Below, one piece after another: positions 1 through 10,600 of a stretch of DNA of 64,000 nt (the stretch's first letter is position 1; every line of letters starts with the position of its first letter). Source of the DNA: Roridomyces roridus (taxonomy: Eukaryota > Basidiomycota > Agaricomycetes > Agaricales > Mycenaceae); contig JARKIF010000016.1 in the NCBI GenBank assembly GCA_029378245.1, positions 620,001-684,000 of the forward strand. The letters run 5' to 3'. The notes beneath the pieces are model-generated. The model ran no database searches. It was not told where the DNA came from and saw nothing but the letters and a program-made list of their open reading frames with translations. Both the position numbers and the translations under genes were made by a program.

Positions 1-159
1 CGCGCGCCTCGTTAGAGCCGTCGTAGCTGCACTAAGAGAGGAAAGAGCCTAATATCCATTATAGCCACCTTTTCCCAGGCGAAATATACCAGCATCACAT
101 TCACCTGAGAAAATAATCAGTTGTCGTAGTTAATGGAGAAAAAAACCACACACACCCAT

Positions 160-969
160 TCACGACATGGAAATGTCGCCCGACGGCTCGACGAGTTCAC
201 CCTCCACGACCTCTTCGTCGTCCTCATCGCTATCTCCCTCTTCCGCGCTCTCCATCCCTACATCTTCACCGTCCGCGCCTGCTTGATTCGGCATGCCGAG
301 TCTCGGGTCCCACGATAGCTCTTCAGGCTCCTCGACTTCGACCTCGACTCGCTGCCGCAGCTCAAACTTATCCCGCAACATCGCGACGGCCCGGACGGCG
401 CGCTCGACGCGTTGATCGTGGGCGGCACGGATCGAGTCACACTCTCGCAATACATCCTCGTATTCTGGCTTGCGCGGCACTACACCAGCTGTTGGTGGAG
501 GTGGCAGTACGGCGCCCATGACACCGAGCATGCCCCGCGTGGCCATGTGCTCAGCCAGCCTGCGCACCGTGTCATTCTCCATGCGAAGCACGTCGGTCGT
601 TTGTTGGTTTCGCAGCAAGGGGATGACTTCGTTGTCCAGCTGGGTGTCGGGCATGCCTACAGAAGGTTGTAGAGCGAGGGATTCATAGGGATTTGTGGCT
701 GTAGGTCGGGAGAGTTGGGGAACGCCGTTCGAGTCAAAGGTCACGGTGGTGGGCTGCACGGGGGCGACAAGGGCGGTAGAGAAGTTTTGTGTCTGTGAGA
801 GAAGGATATTGTACTTGGAGAGAATGTCGGGCCAAGGGGGCATGTAATTTTGATTGCCAGCCTCAATTGTGCGCTGGAGCGCGTATATTGATTCGATGAT
901 CTGGTTGGCTTTGAATCTCAGAGACTCGAGCTGGTCGACGGGCAGTGGAGACGGTTCAAAGGAAGCCAT
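160..969 (-). CDS. MED8: Mediator complex subunit 8 (Med8)
   Basis: Single-exon gene of 269 residues. The N-terminal half carries the Med8 pattern: a helix beginning LESLRFKANQIIESIYALQ, then MPPWPDILSKYNILLSQTQNFS. These correspond to the helical region that in yeast Med8 lies in the Mediator head module and contacts TBP, Med18 and Med20. Residues 130-200 form further predicted helices, and the last 50 residues are Asp/Glu-rich and low in complexity, as is common in fungal Med8. The expected role is nuclear, linking activators to RNA polymerase II. It is divergent from gene A1, and its upstream region abuts the start of duplication arm A. The start at 969 is the first ATG and precedes the conserved helix. 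The family call is confident from sequence alone. Confidence 0.85.
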   Translation of the reverse strand: MASFEPSPLPVDQLESLRFKANQIIESIYALQRTIEAGNQNYMPPWPDILSKYNILLSQTQNFSTALVAPVQPTTVTFDSNGVPQLSRPTATNPYESLALQPSVGMPDTQLDNEVIPLLRNQQTTDVLRMENDTVRRLAEHMATRGMLGVMGAVLPPPPTAGVVPRKPEYEDVLRECDSIRAAHDQRVERAVRAVAMLRDKFELRQRVEVEVEEPEELSWDPRLGMPNQAGADGEDVGMESAEEGDSDEDDEEVVEGELVEPSGDISMS

Positions 970-1845
970 GGTAGTGTTGAGTTGTGTTTGCGACTCGGAT
1001 CACCACTGCCGTGAATACGGCTTACTTAGCGCGTTCAACGATCTCCCTTGCTAGAAAGACTTCTGACTGCCCCAACTACTCCCAGAGTCACTATCCCGCA
1101 TTCTGGCTCACTTATGGACCACATTGATTCAGGGTTCCATACCATTCAAGAGGGCATTTCACAATGGTGTATTCTATCTTCCGCTTGCCTCTGACCGTTA
1201 CTCTCTAGGCTTCAACGTTCCTCGGCCATTTCGACGATGGACGACGGAACACGGCAGCCACCCGGAACACGGCAGCCACCGAACTGCGGCGGAACATTCA
1301 AGGCAGCGAACACAGAAGAACGACTTGCGCTGGAATTGAAGACGTTCAAGAGCTCTACGAAACCCTTGCCTTCTGCATCTGGCCCTTCTTTCTCTCAAAA
1401 GTTTCATGACGCCGATTCTTGATAGGCAGAACTGCTGGCTATAATTCGAGATGAATCAAGCACGACCGGATGGACTGGGGCACAGAATAACGATGGAGGC
1501 AAGGGATGATAGGGCGGGAGTGGAGACGGAGAACCTTGGCGATTGGAGAAATCCGGATCTACTGTGCCTGGATAAGACTGGAAGGAGCTTGGGAAGCAAT
1601 CCTCTTTTTAATCAGCCGCTCGAAGTCTGTCAATTGTAGAGGTGGGCCTAAAAGCTCCGCGGTCCTTGCGCTCCATGGCGTTTTTATTCGGGTTTGAACA
1701 TGGGGCGGCCTGTCAGACGTAAAAGAAGACCGAAATGGCAAACGCGATTCCGGATATGGAACGCATCACTGGCGCGTCACGGCAGTATAAAGCGTGAAAT
1801 CGACGCGATTCTGCTCTCATTCAGCAACCACCACCTTCTCTTCCA
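970..1845. promoter_or_regulatory. Intergenic region, divergent Med8/A1 promoters and outer edge of duplication arm A
   Basis: No convincing gene. Similarity to arm B starts near 1140. Identity is moderate (about 85% by eye) over about 1440-1600 and almost complete from about 1605 to the A1 start. A 17-nt unit is tandemly doubled around 1248-1282. Short open frames here do not hold between the two arms. Confidence 0.5.
1786..1791 (+). promoter_or_regulatory. TATA box of gene A1
   Basis: TATAAA lies 60 nt upstream of the A1 ATG, followed by a pyrimidine-rich leader. The identical element and surroundings occur upstream of the paralogue B1. Confidence 0.6.
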
Positions 1846-4038
1846 ATGCTTCTCGCACCCACTCTCCTTGTATCGTCCCTCGCGGGCTTCCTCCTCCCTC
1901 AAGTCAACGCCGCCCACTCCCATTCCTCGCCCACTCGCACCCATGCCTCCCGCCTCCCAAGTCGCGACCTCTTAGACCTCTGCATCGACATCCCCAAACT
2001 CGCCCTGGGCCTGTTGGATGATCTGTTGGGTGTCGATTTGGATTTGTGCCTCTGCGTTCACGTACGTGTTCTTTCCTCATCGCCTGCCTCGCTCAATCTC
2101 GCTCAGAACCTCGACATCTACCTCGACACCTCGGTCAACGTCACGCTCCAGAACAACGCCCTCGCCAACGTCAATGCATGTAAGTCATCCACATCTCATC
2201 TCGCCCGTTCATCTACTGACCTTCCTGCTTAGTGGTAAGCCTACCGAGGTTCCTTTTGTCCCTCGCTCACGCTCTTCCAGCTCGGACAGGCTAAAGCCGG
2301 TAAATGCACGCCTCTCCCCGAAAACGCCCATCGTCTCGCCTGCAACCCTCGCGACCCGTGCCAGTACGAGTGTAACACTGGTTACTTCGAATGCGGCAAC
2401 AAATGCGTTTCTAGCGTGAGTCGACCTCATTTGACACGTATATATCCACATCTGACACCCGTATAGTCGGCTCTCTGCCCGTCAGCCCGCCCTCGCTCAC
2501 TCAAATCGCGTTCCCAGCTCATCAACACCATGGCGGACGCTCAGGCATATTGCAAGAGTCTCAGCGGTGGTCGTACGACGGTTTGTGGTGTCGAGAACGG
2601 CGGTCCCAACGCCTTTGAATGCGTGAATGTGCAGAATAATTTGGAAAGCTGTGCGTCCGCTATCTCTTTTTCATCTCGCTCGTTACTTACATCTCTTTCA
2701 GGCGGTGGTTGCACGGTCGACCCTCCCTTCCTGCCCAAGTCCACGCTCCTGCCTACCGGTCGCAACTGTGGTGCCATTCCCAACGCCGTCAACGCGAGCT
2801 GCGAGAAGAGCAAGTGCAAGGTTCAATACCGCAGCGATATCACCAAACGGATGCACAAGGCGTCGCTTCTCAACTTGGACCTCTCGGACGACGAGCCCCT
2901 CCCCGCCACCAACAGCTCCCATCCTATGCTTAGCCCGTCCGCAGCTGGGTCAATGTTGAGTGTGTTGAAGGCGACCAATTCCGCGGCTTCTTCGCCTGCC
3001 CCCGCCAATGTCGGGCTCGATAACGTCCTCGCCAGCATCGGTGCCTTGATGTCGTCCAGCCCTGACCAAATTCCCTCGTCGGCTACCTCTGCCCTGCACT
3101 CGACCGCCAAAGCGCAGACAGCTTTGACCGAGTGCGGATGCGGCGATGACCTTCTTTCGAGCCTCGATGGTCTCTCGCAGGCGCTCCTCGATTTGCTCGG
3201 CCAGTGCTCCGGTTCCAGTGATGCTCCCAGCTCCAGCAGCGCCCCTGGTTCCAGCTCCGCTCCCACCGTCCCTGGACCAGACCCCTCCTCGTGCCAACTC
3301 AACGTCAACCTCGATCCGTTGTTGTGCGGTTTGGGAACGGTCAACGTTGACTCTAGCCTTCTTTGCGCCTTGGGCAGCATCACGAACGCGGTGCAGCAGC
3401 TCGTCAACAGTCTCGGACTCGGTCCAGATGCGGTTAGCTGCTCGTCGGGCGCTGCGAGCACCACCGTCGAGGCATCCGATCCCGCTAGCACTGCTTCCTC
3501 CGACCCCGCAGTTCCCTCGTCGGTACTTTCTGACATCCCAATCGTCGTCACCCTCGGCAATCAGGCCAGCTCGCAGGCAGGGAACGTTGCGTCGTCCGAT
3601 GCATGCAGCGGCGACCAAGATCTGCTCTCCAGTCTTGCCTCGCTTACCAACAGCCTCGTCGATGGCCTCGGATTGGGTGGCCTTCTTCTAGTGAACAAGC
3701 GTCAACTCGATCTGAGCTCGTTGTTGAACCTTGGTGGTCTTCTGGGTGGGTCAGGCAGCAGTTTGGACAGCCTGACCGATCTCAATGGTCTTTTGTCGGA
3801 TCTGGGCCCCGTGATCCAAAGCACCCTCTTGCTGCTCGGATCGGCGAGCCCGTCGTGTGCCAGCAGCTCGGAGGCGTCTTCGCTCTCGTCGACTCTCAAC
3901 AGCCTCGGCCCTGTGCTCAAGAGCCTCACGGATGGTCTGGGCCAGTGTGGCTGCCAGAAGAACCCGGCCGTCGCCAACGCCTTTGCCAAAGCCGCCAGCG
4001 CGCCCTCCAAGCGTCGCGGCCTCGTCAATGTTCTCTGA
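1846..4038 (+). CDS. Secreted Cys-, Leu- and Ser-rich protein, PriA-like N-terminus (copy A1)
   Basis: Exons by hand: 1846-2061, 2107-2179, a 2-nt exon 2233-2234, 2281-2415, 2467-2650 and 2702-4038, giving 648 residues. A hydrophobic signal peptide (about residues 1-22, ending near QVNAA) predicts secretion. Residues 100-210 are Cys-rich, with a C-x-Y-x-C-x2-GY-x-ECG-x-KCV pattern reminiscent of the fungal PriA family, a resemblance I hold loosely. The rest alternates Ser/Pro-rich linkers with repeated amphipathic segments of the type DLLSSLxxLxxxLxxxLG, often ending in Cys. Dibasic Kex2-type sites occur at VNKRQL and just before the C-terminus (KRRGLVNVL). Function is unknown; a wall-associated or surface-active protein is possible. 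Exons are confirmed by comparison with B1: the first intron is 45 nt here and of different, non-frame-preserving length there. The 2-nt exon is the least certain part. Confidence 0.75.
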
Positions 4039-4256
4039 TTTCTTTTTTCTTTTCTTTCGACGCATAGATTTCCTCTCTCGCTTTCGTTCTCTTCTACTTA
4101 CGATACTTAATAGTTTGTGATTCCGCCGGTAATTCTTTCTCTTCACCCTGTACTCCCCTTTTCCCTGTATCTTTCCTCCTGGCGGAACACTTTTTGTAGA
4201 ATAATCGTAGAACTAGAATCAATGAATAGAATTGTCTGCCTCGCCTCGCCCACGTG

Positions 4257-5931
4257 ATGCTCTCAATGGATTCCACCTACTCTGCACTATCCTCTCTCGG
4301 AGCACCGGTGACGCTCGACGAATTTACGCAAATATACAAGAGTCCTCTTGCGGAGATTCTTGACTTTCTCGGGGAGCATCTGGTTGGAAGGCGGGGTGCT
4401 GCGACTGCAAGGTCCCAGATACTCTCGTGGGTGCTCAATTCCACCAGATACGACGCGTTTTCACCCAGATGAAAAGGTTTCAGGCAACGTCAAATCTCAA
4501 GCAACCGCGTACGGACGCGGATCGGGCGGTGGCACGGCTCGGAAGTACAAGCAAGGCGTGCGCTGTGTACGGTAGGGAGTTGGACGAAAGGTTGACCAAG
4601 TCTGAAGTGACTCGTGCGTTTCATTCTGCTAACTCTTCTCGTTTTTGAACGACTTTTACAGAAGCAAAATTGGACCGTCTTGGACGGGAGTTGGCCCGCA
4701 AGAAGAGGCTGCTACTCTTGCTTGGTGTGATTGAAGCCAAGGAGCGCGTTCGGATTGGGAGAGTTGAGGAGCTGGGGAGGAGGATCGCCAGTGAGGAGTG
4801 AGTGGCATTGAGTGAGTAAGGAGACACGCTAACGAGTCTGCAGGACGCCCGTCAGAGGTGTGGCTCTGGAACCCAGACGCGTGAAGCAGCTTGTACTACC
4901 CGCCCCAAGGGTCTCAAACGTCAAGGACTGTTTGGCGGTGAGCGGGTTCATCTAATCGTTTGGCGAAACTGAGTGAACGGCAGATTCTTCACAGTTTATC
5001 AACACGATCTCCAGAGGATGAGGCGACGCGTCGTTTACGGGCAGTGGTCACTCGGAGGTTTGACGATGCCCATGTCGAGCGAATAATGTGAATTCCAAAC
5101 TCTTTCTCTTCGAGCAAGGCTGACTTGACTCTCAGGAATCAATGCATATCCTTCGCCCGAAGAAAATCATCTCCGCGCCGAGACTCGCTAGAGGCCCAGA
5201 TGAGATCGAATGTACGACGACGCTCTGTCCTCCCTCCTACTCATAGTTTCATAGGAGGAGAAATCGCGTGAATTACAAACACTAGTGGACCTTTCGGTTA
5301 TGCTCCAGCGACTTTGCGAGGCGTATGTCGCGTCGGTAAAGCTTCCTTCTACTATTCTTTCCCTTCGCTCATCACCTTCCGGTAGCGCAGGGAGTTTGTA
5401 CAATGTATCTCGCCTGCGTTGGGACAGTCGCTGAGAGAAGAGGCTCGCTCAGCCAGGGGACATGTCGATATCCTCCGAGTGGCTATTGTCACGCCTGGTA
5501 CAGAAACTACGGAAGAATCTTTCTCGATTCTGGTAGCGCGGGCGTGTCGGATGCACGGGAATGTGGTGCGTTTCAATGCGACTGTACTCTACAGGCTCAT
5601 TCGTGCTGGTAGACCGTGCGCTCGATTCTGGACGAGGTCGAGCATGTACTTAAACGATGTATGCTTCTCCCTGTCCCGACTGTCTGGCGCCCGCTGACCG
5701 CGCCCTGTAGCACATCGGAGGTACAACCTCACAGCCCATGGGCAGCGGCTCCTGCAGCCAGTAGCCGTGAGCAAGAACTCGGATCGAAGCAGTGCACACG
5801 AGAGAAGTACGGCGGTTCTTTTGCGCAAGGCGGATAAGGCTGTCAAGGGGCGTTTGCTGGCGGACGAAGTCGAGGCAGTTTTTCGGGACAGTCGGCGGGT
5901 TGTTGGGATTGGTGAGCGGAGTAAAGATTGA
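4257..5931 (+). CDS. Coiled-coil protein of unrecognised family (copy A2)
   Basis: Ten exons: 4257-4430, 4484-4613, 4662-4797, 4844-4937, 4984-5087, 5136-5211, 5255-5335, 5386-5565, 5613-5658 and 5711-5931. All phases agree and give 413 residues. There is no signal peptide or membrane segment. The first 60 residues form a compact N-terminal domain (LSSLGAPVTLDEFTQIYKS). Residues 60-150 are strongly helical and charged (LDRLGRELARKKRLLLLLGV), and further helices follow to the end (VRSILDEVEHVLKR). The layout recalls subunits of coiled-coil complexes such as HAUS/augmin, but no diagnostic motif was recognised, so no function is assigned. The paralogue B2 keeps every exon and differs by small in-frame changes, which shows both copies are under coding constraint. 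It lies 220 nt downstream of A1 on the same strand and is convergent with the hydrolase at 5974. Confidence 0.7.
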
Positions 5932-5973
5932 ATCGTGTATATGTACAGTGGACATTGTATCGTCATAGTCATG

Positions 5974-6936
5974 TTACATACCAAGGTCCTGTTGAACGGA
6001 CTTCTGCAGAAAGGCCATCGCTTCTTCGCGCATCTCTTTCGCCTTTCCCTGTAACCCAGCACTCTCAGGCCCTAGCGGGACGAAACCATGTCCTGTATGC
6101 TTTATAGACCGGAAAACCGCGTCAGGATGGCCCTCCTTCTGTATACGTTCCATGAACACTTTAGCTGCATCATGCAGTGGATCGACGGTGCCTGCACCGA
6201 GCCACAAATGGCGTGGTAGTTCCTCCTTACTCGCATACGCAGGCGATATGCGGGGATCCGTGATCGACGTGCCGGGAACGACGTAACACGCTCGGATGTG
6301 GCGCAAAAATGAGGGCGGTAGAGGAGGGTCTATGGATTGGGCATGCGTGTCCGCGTCTATGTTTGTTGATGGATAGAATGCGGCGGTGGACCGTATTCGA
6401 TCGGGGCCAAGCACTATAGCCAGTCCTAGCGCGATGCTGCCCCCGGAGCTGAATCCGCTGGTAGAAATGGTCTTATGGGGTACGTGCTCGAGAATGTGCA
6501 GCGCGGCGTCTTCTGCGTCCTCGAGCCCCCACGGAAATGGATATTCTGGAGCTTTGCGGTAGTCGCAGTCGATCACGAGCCAGCCTAACCGCTCTGCCAC
6601 CGTGCTGCAAAATTCTTGCTCGGCGCCCAAGCGAGGGATGATGAATCCAGCACCATGGAAGTTGATGAGGATAGGGAGGGCCTCCTCTGGAGCCGCGGAA
6701 ACAGGTCGATAGTGGATTACGCGAATGGCACGACCCTTTTCTCTCGAAGGGACCGTTCCTTCAGTGCGCACTACCTTGGGATTTTCATACGGCGGGCTTG
6801 CAGGGAAACGTCGGAGGACGAGAAAACGAAGCAGCCTGGTATAGGCCCAGATGTAGAGGTAATGGAGTGACCAGGGATGGTGTTGGTTCATGGAAGAGGA
6901 AGAAGCGGAAGTAAAAACGGCCGCATTCGACCCCAT
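5974..6936 (-). CDS. Alpha/beta hydrolase, hormone-sensitive-lipase (HSL) family
   Basis: Intronless, 320 residues. The oxyanion-hole motif of the HSL/arylacetamide-deacetylase family appears as NFHGAGF in the HGGG position. The nucleophile elbow is SGFSSGGS, the acid is plausibly the Asp of TVDPLHDA, and the catalytic His lies in KHTGHGF. A YRKAPEYPFP stretch between oxyanion hole and elbow is typical of this family. A short hydrophobic N-terminal stretch (SLHYLYIWAYTRLLRFLV) could be a membrane anchor. The substrate cannot be told; carboxylic or acyl ester hydrolysis is expected. An internal ATG at residue 16 could be the true start. It ends only 42 nt beyond the convergent A2 stop, right at the edge of duplication arm A. 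Confidence 0.8.
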   Translation of the reverse strand: MGSNAAVFTSASSSSMNQHHPWSLHYLYIWAYTRLLRFLVLRRFPASPPYENPKVVRTEGTVPSREKGRAIRVIHYRPVSAAPEEALPILINFHGAGFIIPRLGAEQEFCSTVAERLGWLVIDCDYRKAPEYPFPWGLEDAEDAALHILEHVPHKTISTSGFSSGGSIALGLAIVLGPDRIRSTAAFYPSTNIDADTHAQSIDPPLPPSFLRHIRACYVVPGTSITDPRISPAYASKEELPRHLWLGAGTVDPLHDAAKVFMERIQKEGHPDAVFRSIKHTGHGFVPLGPESAGLQGKAKEMREEAMAFLQKSVQQDLGM

Positions 6937-7649
6937 TTGGAATTGGAAAACATATGATGGCCATGGCCATCAACAATACTGGAATAGGTCACGATGAGGA
7001 TGCCTTGAGCTAGTCGCAACGTTAGTCCCCTGTGTCCCCGGACGTTGGGCAGGACAATGCATACCTAGAAAGATCCGAAGTGCCACAGAGGTCATCCCTC
7101 GACATTTGACCAGCAGAATGGAAAGTCCGGCCCTTGGGTGCTGCAACTTGTTCGCCATTGCAGGTAATTAGTAGACTTGGGCAGATCTAAGCTCCTTGCG
7201 GCGGCGGCAATTCTTTGATTAGACAGTGGCAACCGGGAAAACCAAAGTCGAGGCTGTTGAGCAGACTGCGGACCGCAGTCCCGAATGAAAATACAGCATT
7301 CAATGTCGGCCACACCTTGGGTGGACTCCATTTTGATACTGACAAGTGGGGAATCTCCAGCTTGTAGTCTGTTGCAGTCCGCCGCCGCCGGAGAATGAGC
7401 TGGACGTCAACCAAGTATATAACACAGTGAATTTGCGAGCTGGATGCTGTATAAACGCGGGTGGTGGAAAACAAGAGGCATAAAACCGAGTTTGGAAGTG
7501 GGTCACGTCTGACATCGACATCATCCGAAAATTGGACAGTCTCTCCAACCTCCCTCGCCTTCGACTCTTCACGCAATTCCCTTCGCTCTGTCATAAATTA
7601 CGGCCCTGCGCCTACGACTCTCGTTTCCTCATTCCCCGTATATGCCCCC
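6937..7649. promoter_or_regulatory. Divergent intergenic region between hydrolase and Kin4-like kinase
   Basis: No gene is supported. A pyrimidine-rich stretch from about 7500 to 7640 is probably the 5' leader of the kinase. Open frames on the minus strand have no recognisable family features. Confidence 0.4.
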
Positions 7650-10600
7650 ATGTCCTCCGGACGCGGTCACAAACACTCCGGTTCCGTAACTCAGAACCAA
7701 AAGGCCCAGCTCGCCAACGCCTACAATGAGCTTGGCAAGGAGCTCTCCTCCGACAGAATCCGCGTTGTGGGCAACTACACCCTGGGCAAGGTCATTGGCG
7801 AGGGTGAGAGCACCTACATGCAGTTGTCCTCGTCTGCCTTGCTAACATGAATCTCAGGCGCCTATGGCAAGGTGCGGATAGGAACCCATCGGCTCACGTC
7901 CGCACGCGTCGCCATAAAGCAGATCCCCAAGGCCATGTCGGCCTCTCTGACTCGCGAAATCCACCATCACCGTCAACTACATCATCCCCATGTAACTCAG
8001 ATGTACGAGGTCATCGCGACCGAGTCGTCCATCTGGATTGTCACTGAGCTCTGCTGCGGTGGCGAGCTCTTCGACTATCTCGTCGAGAAGGGTCGTCTGT
8101 CGGAGGACGAGACCAAGATTATATTTGGCCAGCTCTGTCTTGCCGTTGCCTACCTCCACGACAAGGGCATTGTACACCGCGATCTCAAGCTCGAAAACAT
8201 CTTGCTGGACGAACGGTGCCGCGTCAAGCTTGGCGATTTTGGGTTTACTCGCGAGTTTGAGCGCGGAGTTTACATGGAGACGTACTGCGGTACCACCGGC
8301 TATGCGTCTCCAGAGATGTTGCAGGGTCGCAAATACCTTGGTCCAGGCGCGTCTACCCGCCAACTTGAATCTTGTCTCCCAACTAACGATAACATCACAG
8401 AGGTTGACATCTGGTCCCTGGGAATCATCCTATACTGCCTACTCACGGGCACCCTTCCTTTTGATGACGATGACGAAAATGTAATGCGCCAGAAGATTAT
8501 CGTTGGGGAGTTTGAGGATCCCGAGTGGTTGTCTATCGGCGCGTCTCCTGCTTTCACATGAATTCATGTGCTCATATTTCCTCAAACAGAGGCCCGCACC
8601 TTGATACAGAATATCCTCCAACAAGACCCCACCAAACGTCTTGCCATCTCTCAGATTCTCGCTCACGCATGGTTCACTGAGCCTGCCTCGGGCTCGGGGC
8701 GCTCAGATACCTTGAATTCACAACTATCTTCCGAGGCTTCTGATGCTTCTGCATCCGAATTAACCCGCCTCTTTACGGACGATGTAACCTCCTCCGCGCC
8801 CACGACACCCGACGAGCCTGACGAGCCTGGCCAAGCAATTCACCGCACAGCGAGCCAGCTCACCATTCGTAAAACCGACTTGGAAACCTTACACACGAAA
8901 CTATCTGCAACCCTTTCCGGGCCCCAGACCGTCCCTGAAGAAGACGAACTCAGCCCACCACCAAGGATGTTATCGAACCTATCCCTGAGCTCCAAAGCTC
9001 CTCCGCCCTCTGTCGTTCGCACGCCCGCCCGCACGAAGCGACGTTCCGTCTCTTCCATCATGTCCGACCCATCGGAGCCCGTTGAAGAGACGGAAATCCT
9101 CACCCCCGAAGCCCCTGCGGCAGCCGATCCCGTGCAGCCCCAGATGAACTTTGCTTCCTTGCTGAGTACGCCAGCACCCATGATCTTCTCCACTCCCCTT
9201 GAACGCGAGCTGCTGAACGCTCTCAGCCTGCTTGGTTTCGACACGGCCCAGATCGTTCACTCTGTTTTGAGCGATGCCTGTGACGCGTCGGGAGCCGTCT
9301 GGTGGATGCTCAAGCGGAGAGCCGAGAAACGTGCTTTGGACCAGAGTCGCGATCCTGGTGTTACCAGTCCAGCTGTTGACACGCCCCCGGTTCAACCGCC
9401 GAGTGATGCATATATCACAGAGGGGGATCTGGCGTCGAATGGCCGTCATTCCAGCGCTGGAGTGCAGACAGAGCCTGCATATTCGCACTTGACCCTTGAG
9501 CGACGCGGCACGATGGGGGCACTGCCGTTGCTTGCGTTCGTGCCACCTACTCCCACAGTGCCCTCAGGGCGTCCCGCCACACCTCCTCGTCCCGGCAGTC
9601 CTTCCCCCATGTTGTCACCCGCACCATCCACGATCACGGGAACCACAACAGGCGATTCATCCTCGCGTTCACATCCATCCACTCCAGCGAGTAGCGTGAA
9701 GGATCGTGAGGGAAAGACGCGGAAAGGGCGTTCGGGTAGTGTGAGCATTATGCAACGCGCTACAACCGCTCTCGAGGCAGCTGGACTTGTTCGCAAAAAG
9801 TCGAGCGAAGTCATTAAAGATGACAAGGAGCGGGACAAGTCACGTGAACAACCAGAACGCAAGTCGAGTACTGGAGACGAGGCCCGGAGCTCGCACGGTA
9901 GTCTTGGACCGGCGAGCTCGTCCAAGCTCACAAAGTCGCCGCCTATGCGACCATCAAAGGAACACAGTATGCCGTCGACGCCACCGCCCATTCAGGACCT
10001 CCATCATCCGCAGCCGATTGCGGGTTCTCCATGGGTCTTGACAGCTTCCAGGGACTCTTTAACTCAGCAAGTGGCGCCCACACCGGCAAACTCTCCTGGG
10101 GCCGATATCCGCGCATCGGTGTCCACACCCAACTTTGGGGAAGATGGTACTGGCTCTGGTGGAAAGGGCGCGCACCGACATCGCGCTAACCTGTTGACTG
10201 CATTCAAGCTTTGGTTCAATGACGATCGGAAAGGAAAGAGGAAGCAGACGTCTACGTCTCCTGTTCTTTCCAAGTCGCCAAGTGCTGCATCGCATCCACA
10301 ATTCAATCGCGGGTCCTCTGCTCCTCAATCCTACAGTTCTACCTCGGTCAAGCGGCGGACCAGTGGGTCCGCTGTTTCTCGAGGACATAGACAGAGACCA
10401 TCCGCATCATCTCGAAGGTCTAGCAGCGTCAATTCACGGCGATCTTCGATTACATCCATACAGATGGTTGTTCTTGATTCCCCTCAAGTGGCGGGCAGAC
10501 GTTCGTTTGGGAGTCACACGCCCAATTCAGAACGAGGCGAGTACTCTTCGCGGCCCTCGTCTATCCGAAGTTTCTCTATGCAACGACAACACCGCAAGTC

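Larger units (their letters stand above)
1140..5935 (+). repeat. Arm A of a 4.8-kb inverted segmental duplication
   Basis: This stretch matches the reverse complement of 51085-55860 in order and throughout: upstream region, gene A1/B1, intergenic gap, gene A2/B2. In one coding exon (4662-4797) I count about 7 differences in about 125 bases, and the promoter block is nearly identical. Similarity stops just past the A2 stop codon at 5931. No transposase, terminal repeat or target-site duplication was seen at the ends, so it looks like a segmental duplication and not a mobile element. Confidence 0.85.

Noticed and set aside
2062..2106. Reading through the first A1 intron, since it is in frame there (45 nt)
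   Set aside because: In copy B1 the same intron has a different length that breaks the frame, so it must be spliced.
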